Origin: Lepidostoma basale | Lineage: Eukaryota > Arthropoda > Insecta > Trichoptera > Lepidostomatidae | Direction of reading: 5' to 3' | Length of the DNA stretch: 64,000 bases | NCBI GenBank assembly: GCA_022606425.2 | Contig: JAHDVF020001251.1 | Coordinates: 730,501-794,500 of the forward strand | Shown: piece by piece, positions 22,841 through 34,099 of the stretch | How the letters are laid out: each line of letters opens with the position of its first letter | Numbering within the stretch: the stretch's first letter is position 1 | Notes under the pieces: model-generated | The model's database searches: none | Seen by the model: only the letters and a program-made list of their open reading frames with translations | What the model was told of the DNA's origin: nothing | Position numbers and translations under genes: made by a program

Positions 22841-24690
22841 TTTGCGGGCGGTTGCTTCTCTCTACGAAGGGAGCACTGCCAGTGTTAGGGTAAATGGAGA
22901 CAGCACGCCTTGGTTTGATATCACAAAGGGTGTAAAGCAGGGCTGCGTGATGTCTCCATGGTTGTTCAATCTGTATATGGACAAGTGTATGAAATAACTT
23001 AAAGGTATAAATGCTGGTGCTAAGATGAGCGATCTGTCTGTAAATTGTCTACTTTACGCGGACCGGACGATGCCGTTCTCGTTGCGGATAGTGCGGACGA
23101 ATTACAAGTCTTGGTGTCGAGAATGTATGAGGTATGCAAGTCAAATGATATAATGACGAATGTCGGAAAGTTAAAGGTGATGGTTTTCGAAAGGGAAGAG
23201 CAAATGACAGTTTGTAATATAAGTGTGAACGAAGAGAACTTGGAACAGGTGAGGGAATTTGTGTATTTAGGTAGCATGTTCACAGCGGATGGTCGAACGG
23301 ATAGTAACGTCGAAAGAAGGGTTGGTGCGGGTAACAAAGTGAATGGAGTTTTAAAAATAGTTATTGGAAAAAAGAATTTATCAATGAAAGCGAAAACGGC
23401 CGTTCACAATGGAGTTCTGGTCCCAACCCTAATGTATGGAAGAGAAGCATGGAACTGCCAGAAGAAGGATGAGAGCAGAATAAATACGTTAGAGATGAGC
23501 TCTCTAAGACGTATGTGTGGTAGAACGATATATGATAAAAAAGGAATGTAGAGCGGAAGAAGGTATTGTGAACAAAATTATTAAAGGATCGCTGCGTTAG
23601 TTCGGACATATGGAGCGCATGGATGGAGAAATAATGGTTAACCCTTAACGTACCGTGTTCAAAACAAAACGCTCGCTCCCATGTGGTCAATTCAGTTTAC
23701 CGCTAACTTTATCTAAATATCAAGCATATGACTCGATGAATCAAAATTTAATTTATGTCATCTTGTAGGGAATTTCATTAGGAATAGATCGATATCTATA
23801 ACATACATGGATTATTTGAAAAACATATCATTATTAATTTTTTTCTGGAACCATGCGATTTCTGATATGGAATGCGTCACAGCATACGAGCGACTGACAC
23901 CAAGTATAAACTTGTCTTGCCCCGCCGCGCCGCGCCGCGGCCGGCGGGGCGAGACTTTACGAGATTTTACGTATGATAAAGGCACCTAGGCAAAATGTAT
24001 AGTACGTTCAAGACAACGAGTACGTATTAATATTTGTCCCTTTTGGTAAAGTGTTAATATTTTCACAGTTCTGATATTATTAAGTTGCGTGCTGCGTTTC
24101 CGTCCACAGTCGGTATTATTACGTACCTATGAGAAAAGGCCAAAGATATAATTTATAATACGTTCAAAACAGCGAGTAAGTATTTGTCACTTTTGATAAA
24201 GTTGTAAATATTAGCAAAACAAATTCTACCTTAACACGAATGAAGGTGAGGGCAGTCTTAGAAAATATTTTTTTTTGGGATGAAGGAAGTAATTTTTTGC
24301 TTTTTTTTTATTACGAAATATTGAGAACACTTCAATGGAGGATTACAATTTTTTTCATAATATTAGGGTCCATAGGTTTTAAGAAAATCAACTTTAAATT
24401 GGCAGTGGAAACTCAATTGACCACATGGCAACGCGACGGTTAAGAAAGTATACGCTAAGGATGTAAATGGAGGACGAAGTCGAGGTAGACCGAGGAAAAT
24501 ATGCCATGACCAAATTAATCAAATTTTAAAGGTTGATCATGTCAGAAACCGGTAGAATCGACGTGCATGTATGAATGTGGAGGAAGCTACAGAGATTTGC
24601 CAGGATAGAGTAGTGTGGCGGTCCATTCTCCCTGCCTACCCCTGCGGGGAAACGGCGTGATGGTTTGTTTGTTTGCCGGGAAAACGGTGC
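22840..24690 (+). mobile_element. RTE-A2 retrotransposon split by a TTAA element
   Basis: 22840-23641 reads VASLYEG, GVKQGCVMSPWLFNLYMDK, a catalytic YAD broken by a 2-base insertion (about 23055), NLEQVREFVYLGSMFTADG, TAVHNGVLVPTLMYGREAWN and FGHMERM. 24440-24690 resumes with KDVNGGRSRGRPRK, CHDQINQI and WRSILPAYPCGETA, then GATGGTTTGTTTG. It is the most complete copy of the family in the window, though interrupted by 23638-24443. Confidence 0.8.
23638..24443. mobile_element. piggyBac-like MITE nested in RTE-A2
   Basis: 798 bases lie between TTAA (23638-23641) and TTAA (24440-24443). Flanking codons on both sides belong to the same RTE protein, so removing the insert and one TTAA gives an uninterrupted frame. 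The subterminal inverted repeat CCATGTGGTCAATT.AGTTT occurs near both ends. The inside has a GC-rich palindrome (23925-23950) and a repeated TACGTTCAAGACAACGAGTA block (24001 and 24160). No transposase is seen. Confidence 0.75.
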
Positions 24691-25228
24691 GATGGTTAGT
24701 TAGTTGTTAAATTTCTTCTATAATTTCACCATCTGTCGTTATGATGGTGCAATATGTTTACATTCCGTATTCGTGATTTTGTCACATTCAATTTGAGTTG
24801 TAATATATTGTTTAATTAACTTAACTTTTATACACTTAAAAGTGGTGATAATATAATGTTATTTGTTAGTTTATTAGTTTATTGTTTCTTAAACAGTGAT
24901 GTAACAGTCCATATTAAATAGGCATTCAATATTAATACATGGTTTGATGTGTTAAAAAATTGTGGTTATGTTTTCTTGATATAATTTCGCGTTTTAACAA
25001 TCAAAATTCATTTTAACACCGCATCATATGTTTAAATAACAAAATACTAGTTCTAACCGGTAAAATATTCATGAAAGCAAAGGTTTTCTATCCTTTAAAA
25101 AGTTGGTTCATTTTACAAACGTAATCATTAACAAGTGTTAACTTTTAAAAATGTTACAATTAACAAAACTAAATTGTTCTCTTTTTGTGTCATTCAAAAT
25201 TTAATTCTCTAAATCTTTTATAATCTTT
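24690..25228. other. AT-rich intron without recognised feature
   Basis: No open frame with known motifs and no strong repeat. Confidence 0.4.
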
Positions 25229-25735
25229 ATATCGGGTGTTTTTTTTAGAGATATCCATACATATTCAAATAGAAAAAAAACACACTAAAATAATGTTAAT
25301 GTCTATGATATTGGCTTTATTTAATAGATGATGTTATGCCATTATTGTTTAAATATGATTTCGGGTATATGAGCGCCACGGCTAGCTCGAATGAAGCGCA
25401 ATCGTGAAGTCCAATTTTCGACAATTGTCGTCTTTGTGGATGCGTATTATCCACTAGAGTGTACGTGGTACGAAAACAATCCATGGTCTTCCGAATAACT
25501 TGCTCGGATGGACGATTATGTCGACCGTAAAATGGACGTAAGTTTGGCGAACCGAACCATGATATTCAAAATAATTTTTCACAATTTGCAAGCGTTGTTC
25601 TGACGTCAATTTATTTTTATAGTAAAATGGCAACACGTATTAACTACAAATCTACTGTCAGCTGTCAAATTGACAGTCTGTAGAAACAATGTTGCCAGTT
25701 TAAAAACCAAACCTGTAAAAAAACACGTTCATATG
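25228..25735 (-). mobile_element. Mariner-like element, copy 2
   Basis: Matches the 16061 copy along its length, including GGCTTTATTTAATAGATGATG and ATGATTTCGGGTATATGAGCGCCACGG-type blocks. The ends GGGTGTTTTTTTTAGAG and the complement GTGTTTTTTTACAGG are inverted. The remnant frame (LTSEQRLQIVKNYFEYHGSVRQT, 25454-25636) is interrupted by a deletion. Confidence 0.7.
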
Positions 25736-26235
25736 GTACAAGTATATAATTCTTTGGTACGGACGTATGTAGTTGAACTCCTAAGCGGCTAGACTGATTT
25801 TGATGATTTTTTTCTGTATGTTTGAGTGGGTCCCTGGATGGTTAAGATTCACAATTGGACCCGATGGATGACCGTTATAATCCTCTGAGAAGTTCATGAA
25901 TAATTGACTTCTGAGAAAATTTCATAGTTATGTTTGTTTACCATAGATGGCGCTGACGTCGAATTCTGTGTTTAAGCATGCGCAAATCATTTGCGTTGTA
26001 GCGTGGCGTAGATTTAAAATTCTGTTCGCTATATTCGATATTCCGTGTAAGGTATGTATCACATTTTCGTGCGTATTGAGTGTATTATTCATCGACAAAA
26101 CAAATTAAAATAGCAGGCAAGACAACTTTCGGGCAAGACAACGTCTATCGGGTCCGCTAATTTTATATAATAACAATTTTTTATGTGTCAAAATTATTCC
26201 AAAACGTTTTTAAACTTGTTTTTCTTTGTCACCAG

Positions 26236-26415
26236 AATGGCCTCAACGCCATGCACCTGGCCAGCAAGGATGGGCACGCTGCCGTGGTTGGCGCCCTTCT
26301 CCAGAGGGGCGCCCACATCGACGCAGCCACCAAGAAGGGTAACACGGCCCTGCATATAGCAGCCCTCGCTGGCCAAGAAGCTGTGGTCAGACTGCTAGTG
26401 CAGAGTGGGGCGCAG
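26236..26415 (+). CDS. Ank2: Ankyrin exon 3, ANK repeats 2-3
   Basis: Residues 45-104: [25 protein letters not shown], then [23 protein letters not shown]. Both repeats show the TPLH-type turn (NAMH, TALH) and the helix pattern. Acceptor CACCAG, donor GTAGGC. 180 bases, phase 0. Confidence 0.93.
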
Positions 26416-26479
26416 GTAGGCTAACCTAACCTAACTTATTTAAATAAATATAACTTAGTATTATTACACTTTATTTCAC

Positions 26480-27009
26480 TTGACCTTTCCCTTACGGTGC
26501 TAAAATAAAAGCGTGCATTCCGGTGTAGGGTAGTCAGTACGGGTTAAAAAATTAGCGATTTTAAATCGGAAAAGTAGGAACATTCATAGCTAATCCCCTT
26601 ATATAATTATAATTTAAGTCAAAAATTATAATAATTGAGATTTAATTGCTAAAAACATTAAAAAAAAACATCTGGCAACGCTCACGGAACGGGCATATAC
26701 CCGCTCTGGTTGGAAGCCCGAAAGCGATTGCGGGACGGCTGAGAGTGAGAACATTGAGCTAGAACATATGTTAGAGTGAGATGCGAATATACGAGTAGAG
26801 TCGCGTACTCAGCGCTACGAATTTTGTTTCCGATGTTCACAAAATACCTCCGATGTACCCGATGAATTCTGATTATTTTAATCAATGCGTAAATATATTA
26901 TGGAGGAATACCTAAAATCTTAACCTTGTATTTATTAAATGTATAGAGATATTGATGGTTATTAGAAGCAACGTGTAGAAGATACCCATCACAGGGAAGG
27001 GAGAGTTAA
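26480..27009. mobile_element. piggyBac-like MITE, copy 2
   Basis: Aligns along its full length with 10831-11344, from CCTTTCCCTTACGGTGCTAA to CCCATCACAGGGAAGGGAG. The right flank is TTAA (27006-27009) and the left is a mutated TTGA (26480-26483). It has 522 bases and no coding capacity. Confidence 0.7.
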
Positions 27010-27254
27010 CACATGTTTCGGTTATAACACAACCATTATCAATATACACAATTTTAACAATAAAAGAAAACAGAGATCATTTATATACGAGTACTAAAAG
27101 GGTGGAGTTTTGTAAAAAGGTGGAGGGGTATAATTAGGATCGAAGAGAGGGGAGATGTAACGGGAACATTTCGAACGTGTAAATTAAATTTAAATTTTAC
27201 TGGTTGTTTATTATATATTGATGTTTTTTTTATTTATTCACATATAAATCCAAA

Positions 27255-27775
27255 AAAAAGCTAAGATGGCAGTGCATAATGGTGTTCTTGTGCTGACCCT
27301 TATGTATGGAAGTGAAGCATGGAACTGGCTAAAGAAGGATGAAAGTAGAATAAATGCAGTAGAAATGAGATCTCTAAGACGAATGTGTGGCAAGTCTGTA
27401 TACGATAGAGTGACAAATGCAAGTATAAGAAGTGAATGTGGTGCGAATGAAAGTGTTATGAACAAAATAAGGAAAGGGTCATTAAGATGGTTTGGATACA
27501 TGGAAAGAATGAGTGAAGACAGAATGGTGAAGAAAGTATAATATTATGTAAACGGCGTGAACGGAGCTAGAAATAGAGGAAGGCCGAGGAAAACGTGGCA
27601 CGATCAAATCAATCAAATATTGAATGTCGGTCACGTGAGGAGTCGGAGAAATCGACGTGCGTGCATGACAAGATGTATTAATAGGTGTAATGTATGTCAG
27701 GACAGAACAGTGTGGCGTTCCATTCTTTCGTCTACCCCTCCAGGGAGACGGCGTGATGGTTAGTTAGTTAGTTAG
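27255..27775 (+). mobile_element. RTE-A 3' fragment with TTAG tail
   Basis: The 91-codon frame at 27266 reads AVHNGVLVLTLMYGSEAWN, RRMCGKSVYDRVTNASIRSE and GSLRWFGYMERM. After a short frameshift come NGARNRGRPRKTWHDQINQI and WRSILSS. It ends GATGGTTAGTTAGTTAGTTAG and is fairly young, with few stops. Confidence 0.8.
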
Positions 27776-27814
27776 TTTTAACAAAAAGTGAAGGATATTA
27801 TAGAAGAGATGACT

Positions 27815-27960
27815 TAACTTAGTTATTCGTCTTTTTCTGGCACCTTGTCAGGTCTCCCCAACGTAGTTCGTCTAATATTTGAATTACTGAGCATTCTGCG
27901 GTATATCTACATCACAAATGCCTCCAACCAGTCCATTACGAGTCCAAGTTTCACAGCAAT
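27815..27960 (-). mobile_element. RTE-F fragment
   Basis: The minus strand has RLEAFVM.IYRRMLSN-like sequence next to a GGTGCCTTGTCAGG-type 3' end, as in the 36430 copy, with the middle deleted. Confidence 0.55.
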
Positions 27961-28189
27961 ATCATAAAACAAATCATATGTAGTATTTAACCATTTTTTG
28001 TTTATTTTAGTGAAACTTCTATAGACACTATTGTGCTCAACCACATTAATATTTATGCCCCAACAAATATTATTGTGGTGAATAAATAATTCTTTAACGC
28101 TAGGGGTGTTAAGTCTATATTGGTTTGCATTAGATTCCGCAGAAAACTTTGTTTGTTTGTAACATTTATTTATAAAAGAAACCTTATAT

Positions 28190-28445
28190 TCTTCTTCTTC
28201 TTTCTGTGTCCTGTCAGGTCTCACTAACGTTGATTATCACCCCTAGTAATGACCTGGGGGGAAATATCCAGAGTGGTATCCCCTTGCCTTCTCTGGAGGG
28301 TTTTCTGTCAGGGTTACCTTCCCTTAGCTGGGTGTATCGTATATTCGTCCTCTCTCTATCTGCTATGGCACTATGTAATATGCGCCACATTTCCCGGGGT
28401 TCGCGGTGTCTTTAAAAGACCTCTCGTGGACGCTAGAGAGTTGGA
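28190..28445 (-). mobile_element. RTE-F-like 3' end
   Basis: TTCTTCTTCTTTCTGTGTCCTGTCAGGTCTC is the complement of an RTE-F 3' end with a (GAA)n tail. Beyond it the match fades. Confidence 0.45.
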
Positions 28446-28582
28446 TTTGATAGTAGTGTTGCTGTTGTAAATGCAACATGGATTTTGTAGAGGCATACTT
28501 TCCAGCAAAATGTACCCCATCGTAGCCCTAATACCCTTTTGAACTCCACATTATGTATTAACCAACATGTTTTCTGCTTTAG

Positions 28583-28699
28583 GTGAACATACAGTCCCAG
28601 AATGGCTTCACGCCTTTATACATGGCAGCCCAGGAGAATCATGATGGGGTGGTGAAGTTCCTGCTGGCTAACAGCGCCAACCAGAGCTTGGCCACAGAG
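28583..28699 (+). CDS. Ank2: Ankyrin exon 4, ANK repeat 4
   Basis: Residues 105-143: [48 protein letters not shown] is diagnostic for ankyrin proteins. Acceptor TGCTTTAG, donor GTGAGT, 117 bases, phase 0. Confidence 0.93.
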
Positions 28700-29505
28700 G
28701 TGAGTGCTTGACAGTCTATTAAAGACATATACAGGCCAATGGTACCCACTTAGCGTCATATTGGACAAAAGGAGGCGTTTAACGCATTGTATCCCGGAGC
28801 CGTGTAAACATGTGATTGTATAACTAAGCGTTGTATACCGGTCCCGTGTTTTCAGGTGGTTATATCTGACATCTAATGACTTATTTTATAACTTTTTCTT
28901 AGTTCTATGAATAGTTACTACTTGAACCATTCCAATGCCAGGTATTTTACCTTTTCTGATAAAAATTAACAACGGTTCTTTTTTTTTAATAATACTTTTT
29001 CACCTTCTGGAGATTACAGTTTGAAGTCACTGGGTCCACTCCTAGTTCAAAACTTGCAGGACCCACCAAGCAGGTTGTCAAGGGCTATGTCCGAGCATAT
29101 TTTAAAAGTTATATCTCCAACTGAAAAAAGAGAAACCCGAATCTGCAAGGTGTGAGTAAAGCCCCAAATAAGGAGTGAGCATTGTCTAGGCCTAAGCCAT
29201 TAAGCGTTGCCTGGGCTTTTCTAGAGGTCTTACTCCGGCTGGTCTTGATTGATGCACAGTATAAGAGGCTGTTAGGTCATTATGCGAATCTATTGATTAC
29301 TCCCTATACTTCTAAGTTCCCACTGCAATACCAGATCTGGGTCCCAGGATCATTTTCTCAAATCAGTAGATTCATTATTATGCAATATGCGTCGAGAAAA
29401 CTCTAAATATATTTATGCAGAATTTTTGCCATATTGTTAACAGATCAAAGATGGTAACATATGGGGCCGGTGTTGTAATGCTAGCTGTATGAATGATATC
29501 ATATA
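28700..29505. other. Intron 4, no recognised feature
   Basis: No known element is seen. A 74-codon open frame at 29182 has no recognisable motif and looks like chance. Confidence 0.4.
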
Positions 29506-29735
29506 ATAATTAATATGAATGAAAATGTCTGTCTTCTAGGAGTTTTATTAAATTTAAGATGGAGTTTCGCAAAGTATCGCACGTTTAAATCCTAATTTGA
29601 TTTGCAAGTTTCGCAAAAACAACAAATGTCATGAAACATGTTATTCCATCTTAAATATAATGAAACTCCTAGAAGACAGACGTTTTCATTCATATTAATT
29701 ATTTAATATGGAGTTTTACATCATTGTTCAAGAAA
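29505..29735. repeat. Fold-back repeat K, full hairpin
   Basis: Arms 29508-29563 and 29645-29700 pair at about 53 of 56 positions (AATTAATATGAATGAAAA at the outside, TTTAAGATGGA inside). This is followed by ATTTAATATGGAGTTTTACATC. Single arms of the same repeat occur throughout the window. Confidence 0.7.
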
Positions 29736-29997
29736 CATTATATACTATATACTACATTATATTAAGAACCCAGTATAACTCATTTGTGTGAACTTGGTCG
29801 ACTACTCTCTTATACGAAGTATGGATATGTGAAGACAACTAATAATAAGGGAAGACCAGATATGCGTCCGCAGGTTGGATAGGTGCACCTTTTTGACGAT
29901 GTGGCTTTATTTTCCACAATCCCCCCTTATTTCCGTATATTTTGTCCAGATTAGCATTGGTCAGTGTTAATCAACTGGATTTTATTTTTCTCCTTAG

Positions 29998-30150
29998 GAT
30001 GGCTTCACTCCTCTGGCTGTAGCCATGCAGCAGGGTCACGAGAAGGTGGTAGCGGTGTTGCTGGAAGCTGACACGGGACGTGTTAGACTCCCGGCCTTGC
30101 ACATTGCGGCCAAGAAAGACGACTGCAAAGCCGCTACCTTGCTTCTGGAG
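29998..30150 (+). CDS. Ank2: Ankyrin exon 5, ANK repeat 5
   Basis: Residues 144-194: [41 protein letters not shown] sequence ending CKAATLLLE. One residue is missing in the DT(R)GKVRLP loop compared with the usual ankyrin. Acceptor CTCCTTAG, donor GTAAAA, 153 bases, phase 0. Confidence 0.93.
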
Positions 30151-30394
30151 GTAAAATACACTTTTATTCGCCATGGTTTTTTTTTTTTCATTTGACTTTT
30201 TTTCCTTGTTGTTCCTCTCCTCCATCATAGGTTGGACAACATCATGGCTATTTATATTTGTGATATAGAAGCTCTAAATGTTGTGCTGCAACTGAACCAT
30301 TTTCAAAGGTTTCTAGCCAGGATTTTCTTTTTCTCCTAACACTCAAATGTTCATTAATTTTACCTTGGAAAATCAGTTGTAGTACTTATTTATC

Positions 30395-30650
30395 GATTCT
30401 CTTATTAATATGAATAAAACGTCTGGTTTCAGTTTTATTATATTTTATGGAAATGACTAATGACTTTTCGCTTGCTAAGGCAAAATTTGATAAAATTCCT
30501 AAAAAATAAACGTTTTAATAGACTTAAGAATTGAAAAATAACGCTGTTTATTTTCCACTTAAACATTAAATATCACAACATGTTTCGGATGACATTGTAT
30601 CGAATCAGACCGATTTTTTGACAAAAAAGACACAATAATTCTACACATAA
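30395..30650. repeat. Repeat K arm and fold-back M fragment
   Basis: 30400-30480 carries ATTAATATGAATAAAACG and GTTTTATTATATTTTATGG of repeat K. 30578-30600 carries CACAACATGTTTCGGATGAC like fold-back M. Both are fragments. Confidence 0.45.
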
Positions 30651-30964
30651 TTAACAACAGCAGTAAATTTAACAAATTAGAATCTTTATATCGCCATGTC
30701 GGTGAAATTGGGAGAAAACATCTTTAATAATCAGATTTCTCCATTTACTCCTTTCTCCTAAAATACCCTTTCTACTTTTAGTCTTCCAAGCTCCCATTCC
30801 CAATAATATTTTTTAACGCAAATTAATCTACGAGTATTATTAATATCTAGACAAAATATGTCGATTCAAATGTATTTTTTTTTTCCAAATTACAATTTTA
30901 TATTATCACTTATAATTATTATATTGTATATTGTTATTATTAAATATTAAGTTTCTTTCATCAG

Positions 30965-31130
30965 AATGACCACAATCCAGACGTGACATCCAAGTCTGGA
31001 TTTACTCCTCTTCATATAGCGGCGCATTACGGGAACGAAGCTGTCGCCAAGCTGCTTCTAACGAAGGGAGCTGACGTCAACTGTGCTGCGAAACACAACA
31101 TCTCTCCCTTGCATGTTGCTGCTAAATGGG
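30965..31130 (+). CDS. Ank2: Ankyrin exon 6, ANK repeats 6-7
   Basis: Residues 195-249 plus one base: [51 protein letters not shown]. Acceptor TTTCATCAG, donor GTAAGA, 166 bases. It ends in phase 1 (G), which exon 7 completes with GT to glycine. Confidence 0.93.
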
Positions 31131-31379
31131 GTAAGAAGCCAAATCTCTTAACACACCATATTAAAAAAAAATCTTACCTAAAAGCATTTCGGATCAAAAC
31201 ACTTGGTAAGGTAGGTACCTCCACCTACAGGTATAACGAAAAGATTTCATGGTTTTCACATCGATTTTGAAGACTGCAACATTCTCCATAATGTAGTTTC
31301 AGAAGAAACCATATGACATGATTACACAACAAAAAACAATAAGCATAATTCCAGTTAAAAAGCGTTAGAATTTTTCTAT

Positions 31380-32046
31380 TGACATTCTTCTTCTTCAGCC
31401 TATTCCCGTTCATTCCTGAAAAAAAGCCTCCTCCATTCGCTTCCATGTCACTCTGTCCTGTGCAAACTGCATCCAGGTTATTCCGATGTGTCTGTTCAGA
31501 TCATCCTTCCACCGTAGTTGTGGTCGCCCTGCACTTCTCTTCGCCGTCCACGGTCTCCAAGTCAGCAGTCTTCTTGTCCACTTTTCATCTGAGCTTCTGG
31601 CTACGTGACCTGCCCATTACCATTTTAGAGTCGCCATCCGGTGGATGATGTCAGTGACCTTTGTTTTTTCTCTCACCGTATCGTTTCTGACTCTATCTCT
31701 GAGGATTATTCCTAACATGGCTCTTTGGGTCACTCGTAGTTTCTCGGCACTTTGTTTGGACAATATAACAGTTTCAAGACCATAAGTACCAACTGACAGA
31801 ACACAGGCTTCATAGACTTTTCGTTTCAGGTTGATCGGTATTTTCCGATTTTTAAGGATGTAACTCATGTTTCCGAAAGCTTATTTTTAGCTCTACGGTT
31901 TGGTTATCTCGGCCCAATCGAATATTGTATCCCAAGTATGTATATTCTTGAACATTCTCAATTCTGTTGCCGTCCACGTTACTGACATTATTGAATATCA
32001 AGTTTAGATGCCATATTTTGAAGACATGCATTGTTTTGTTTATCAT
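31380..32046 (-). mobile_element. RTE-E retrotransposon fragment
   Basis: The minus strand reads RIENVQEYTYLGYNIRLG, then VYEACVLSVGTYGLETV, LRVTQRAMLGIILRDRVRN, VTDIIHRMATLKW. Shifted frames then give the WAGH and GRPQLRWKDD-type 3' end at about 31385-31620. It has a (GAA)n tail at the left and several frameshifts. Confidence 0.75.
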
Positions 32047-32349
32047 TCTTAAATCAATGATTTGAAGATCTTTGATGTCTTTGGTTTCAAGATGTACATC
32101 AAAATTAGCAATGTTATCTATTTCAAAGATGATTGCAATGTTCTAGATGTCATTATTAAAAAAATGGCTATGGAACAGGTCGCTAATCTATAATTAATAT
32201 ATAAGCGTACACATTTTTCATATTTCTTGAGATTTTGGGTATGTCTTAGGCTCATGTGATCCTCTTTTAACCGAGGTTTTGATAGACTCCATCTTCAGAG
32301 TACAAGAGGATACCACAAGATAAGAAAATATCAATACCATCAATTTTAA

Positions 32350-32800
32350 GGATGAATTGTATCTCAATAGAGACGAAGATGTAAATTGTTTTTTTTTAAA
32401 CAGAATGTGGTGGCCGAGGCGTTTACAGAACTTATGACCTATCATTGGTTGGGTTAAGCGATCGCTTTATGTTAACAACATTCCCTATTCCACCCTTCTT
32501 ACAACCACCATATCTGACAATTTTTTGGAATTTGTGTATATGTTAATATGTAACACCAAACCTCACATGTTAGTTTCAATCTACACACTAGCGCCATCTA
32601 TGAAGATTGGATTTAAGCATTAAGCAGAAGATTTTTTTATTAACGCAATGTGAAAGGCTACCACCATTAACGTATTGCTAGACGCCTGGAGATGTCACTC
32701 CAACTTATATGCAAACTTGGACCAGTTTTTGATAACCCGCAATGGGTAAAATCCAGTATTCGTCTACAAGTGTTTGCAACATATTTTTAATTGATTTTAT
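32350..32800. repeat. Repeated intronic block L, copy 1
   Basis: From AATTGTATCTCAATAGAGAC (32355) to AAAATCCAGTATTCGTCTAC (32750) it aligns with 37785-38266. It ends a few dozen bases before exon 7. It includes GCGCCATCTATG and GGTTGGGTTAAGCGATCG. No coding sequence; nature unknown. Confidence 0.65.
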
Positions 32801-32806
32801 TTCCAG

Positions 32807-32967
32807 GTAAGGCCAACATGGTAGCTCTTCTAGCAGAGCATGGAGCCCAGGTGGAGGCCAAGACCAGAGATGGTCTAACTCCTCTCCACTGCGCTGCCAG
32901 ATCTGGCCATGAGCACGTCGTGGATATGCTGCTGGAAAGAGGAGCTCCTATCAGTGGAAAGAGCAAG
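32807..32967 (+). CDS. Ank2: Ankyrin exon 7, ANK repeats 7-9 part
   Basis: Residues 250-303: [53 protein letters not shown]. Acceptor ATTTCCAG, donor GTACGA. The first two bases complete glycine 250; 161 bases, ends phase 0. Confidence 0.93.
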
Positions 32968-33044
32968 GTACGACCAACGAGGTTCTTGGACAACCATAAA
33001 AACGATATATTACTATTAATTGTTATTATCCCCGTAGTTATTTA

Positions 33045-33430
33045 ATATATATGGACAAGTGTATGAAAGAGTGGATGTAGGTGCCAAAATGAGGGGAGTG
33101 TCAGTAAGCTGTTTATTGTCCATTTTTCGTCCCATTACCATTTTAGAGTCGCCACCCGGTGGATGATGTCAGTGACCTTTGTTTTTTCTCTCACCGTAAC
33201 ATTTCTGTCTCTTTTCTTCTCTCATTTCATCTCTGACTCTGTCTCTTAGGCTTATTCCTAACATGGCTCTTTCCATGGCTCTTTGGGTCACTCGTGGTTT
33301 ATCGGCACTTTGTTTGGACAATGTTATAGTTTCAAGACCATAAGAACCAACTGACAGAACACATGCTTCATAAACGTTTCGTTTCATGTTGATCGGAATT
33401 GTCCTGTTTTTAAGGATGTATCCCATTTTT
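33045..33430 (-). mobile_element. RTE-E fragment next to a short RTE-A piece
   Basis: 33119-33430 on the minus strand reads MGYILKNRTIPINMKR, YEACVLSVGSYGLETI, RVTQRAMERAMLGISLRDRVR, nearly the same as the RTE-E copy at 31617. 33045-33118 on the plus strand is a scrap of RTE-A (YMDKCM, GAKMRG). Confidence 0.7.
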
Positions 33431-33643
33431 CAACCCTTGTAACTATTTTATTATTTTCTATTAAATGCTCATGGGTTAAAAACAAACTTTAATGAAACCT
33501 TGAAGTGATTACACCAAGATCATTTGAAATGTTCAATGTGTTGTTCGGACATTGCAGTCTGCAGTACAGTCCAATGTAATTTAACTATCCAATTATTAAG
33601 ACTGTTGGATGAAATCTTATCCATTATCAATTTTGTATTTCAG

Positions 33644-33813
33644 AATGGCCTGGCTCCGCTTCATATGGCAGCTCAAGGTGATCACTCTGACGCTGCTAGA
33701 ATCCTCCTGTACCATAGAGCTCCCGTGGACGACCTGACGGTGGACTATCTGACCGCTCTTCATGTGGCTGCCCACTGTGGCCATGTGAAGGTGGCCAAAC
33801 TTCTACTCGACAG
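33644..33813 (+). CDS. Ank2: Ankyrin exon 8, ANK repeats 9-10
   Basis: Residues 304-359 plus two bases: [56 protein letters not shown]. Acceptor TATTTCAG, donor GTGAGA, 170 bases, phase 2; exon 9 adds G to form arginine. Confidence 0.93.
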
Positions 33814-33849
33814 GTGAGATAATGACTGATACTTAGAGTCAGAGAACAA

Positions 33850-34080
33850 GTCGCTTAACGTACCTATGGACCCGTCACACCCTGAGACGGAACCCAGCCT
33901 GCATCGCTCAGAGGACACTAAACCCTATGCGTGGAAAGAGGAAGCGAGACAGACTAAGAGCCAGCTGGAAAAGAAGCCTGCAGAGAAGACGATGTGAGAC
34001 AGCAGGGGTGCGATAGAGTTGGACAGAAAAACAGAAATCAAAACCCTGTGAACATCAAAGACGTCAAGTATTCTTAAGTT
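33850..34080 (+). mobile_element. RTE-G fragment
   Basis: Reads VTP.DGTQPASLRG-type sequence in shifted frames; the correct frame gives HTLRRNPACIAQ and GKRKR.RLRASWKRSLQR. The same end occurs at 45335-45560 with GGKRKRGRPRVTWRRALQDG. Confidence 0.55.
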
Positions 34081-34099
34081 GTAGTGTTGGATTAAGACC

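Noticed and set aside
26194..26376. Minus-strand frame over exon 3
   Set aside because: It is an antisense shadow of the ankyrin coding sequence.
29182..29406. A 74-codon open frame in intron 4
   Set aside because: No motif, no splice logic with neighbours, and length within chance expectation.
30983..31270. Extension of exon 6 past its donor
   Set aside because: The frame leaves ankyrin similarity exactly at GTAAGA, and exon 7 continues the repeat in phase.
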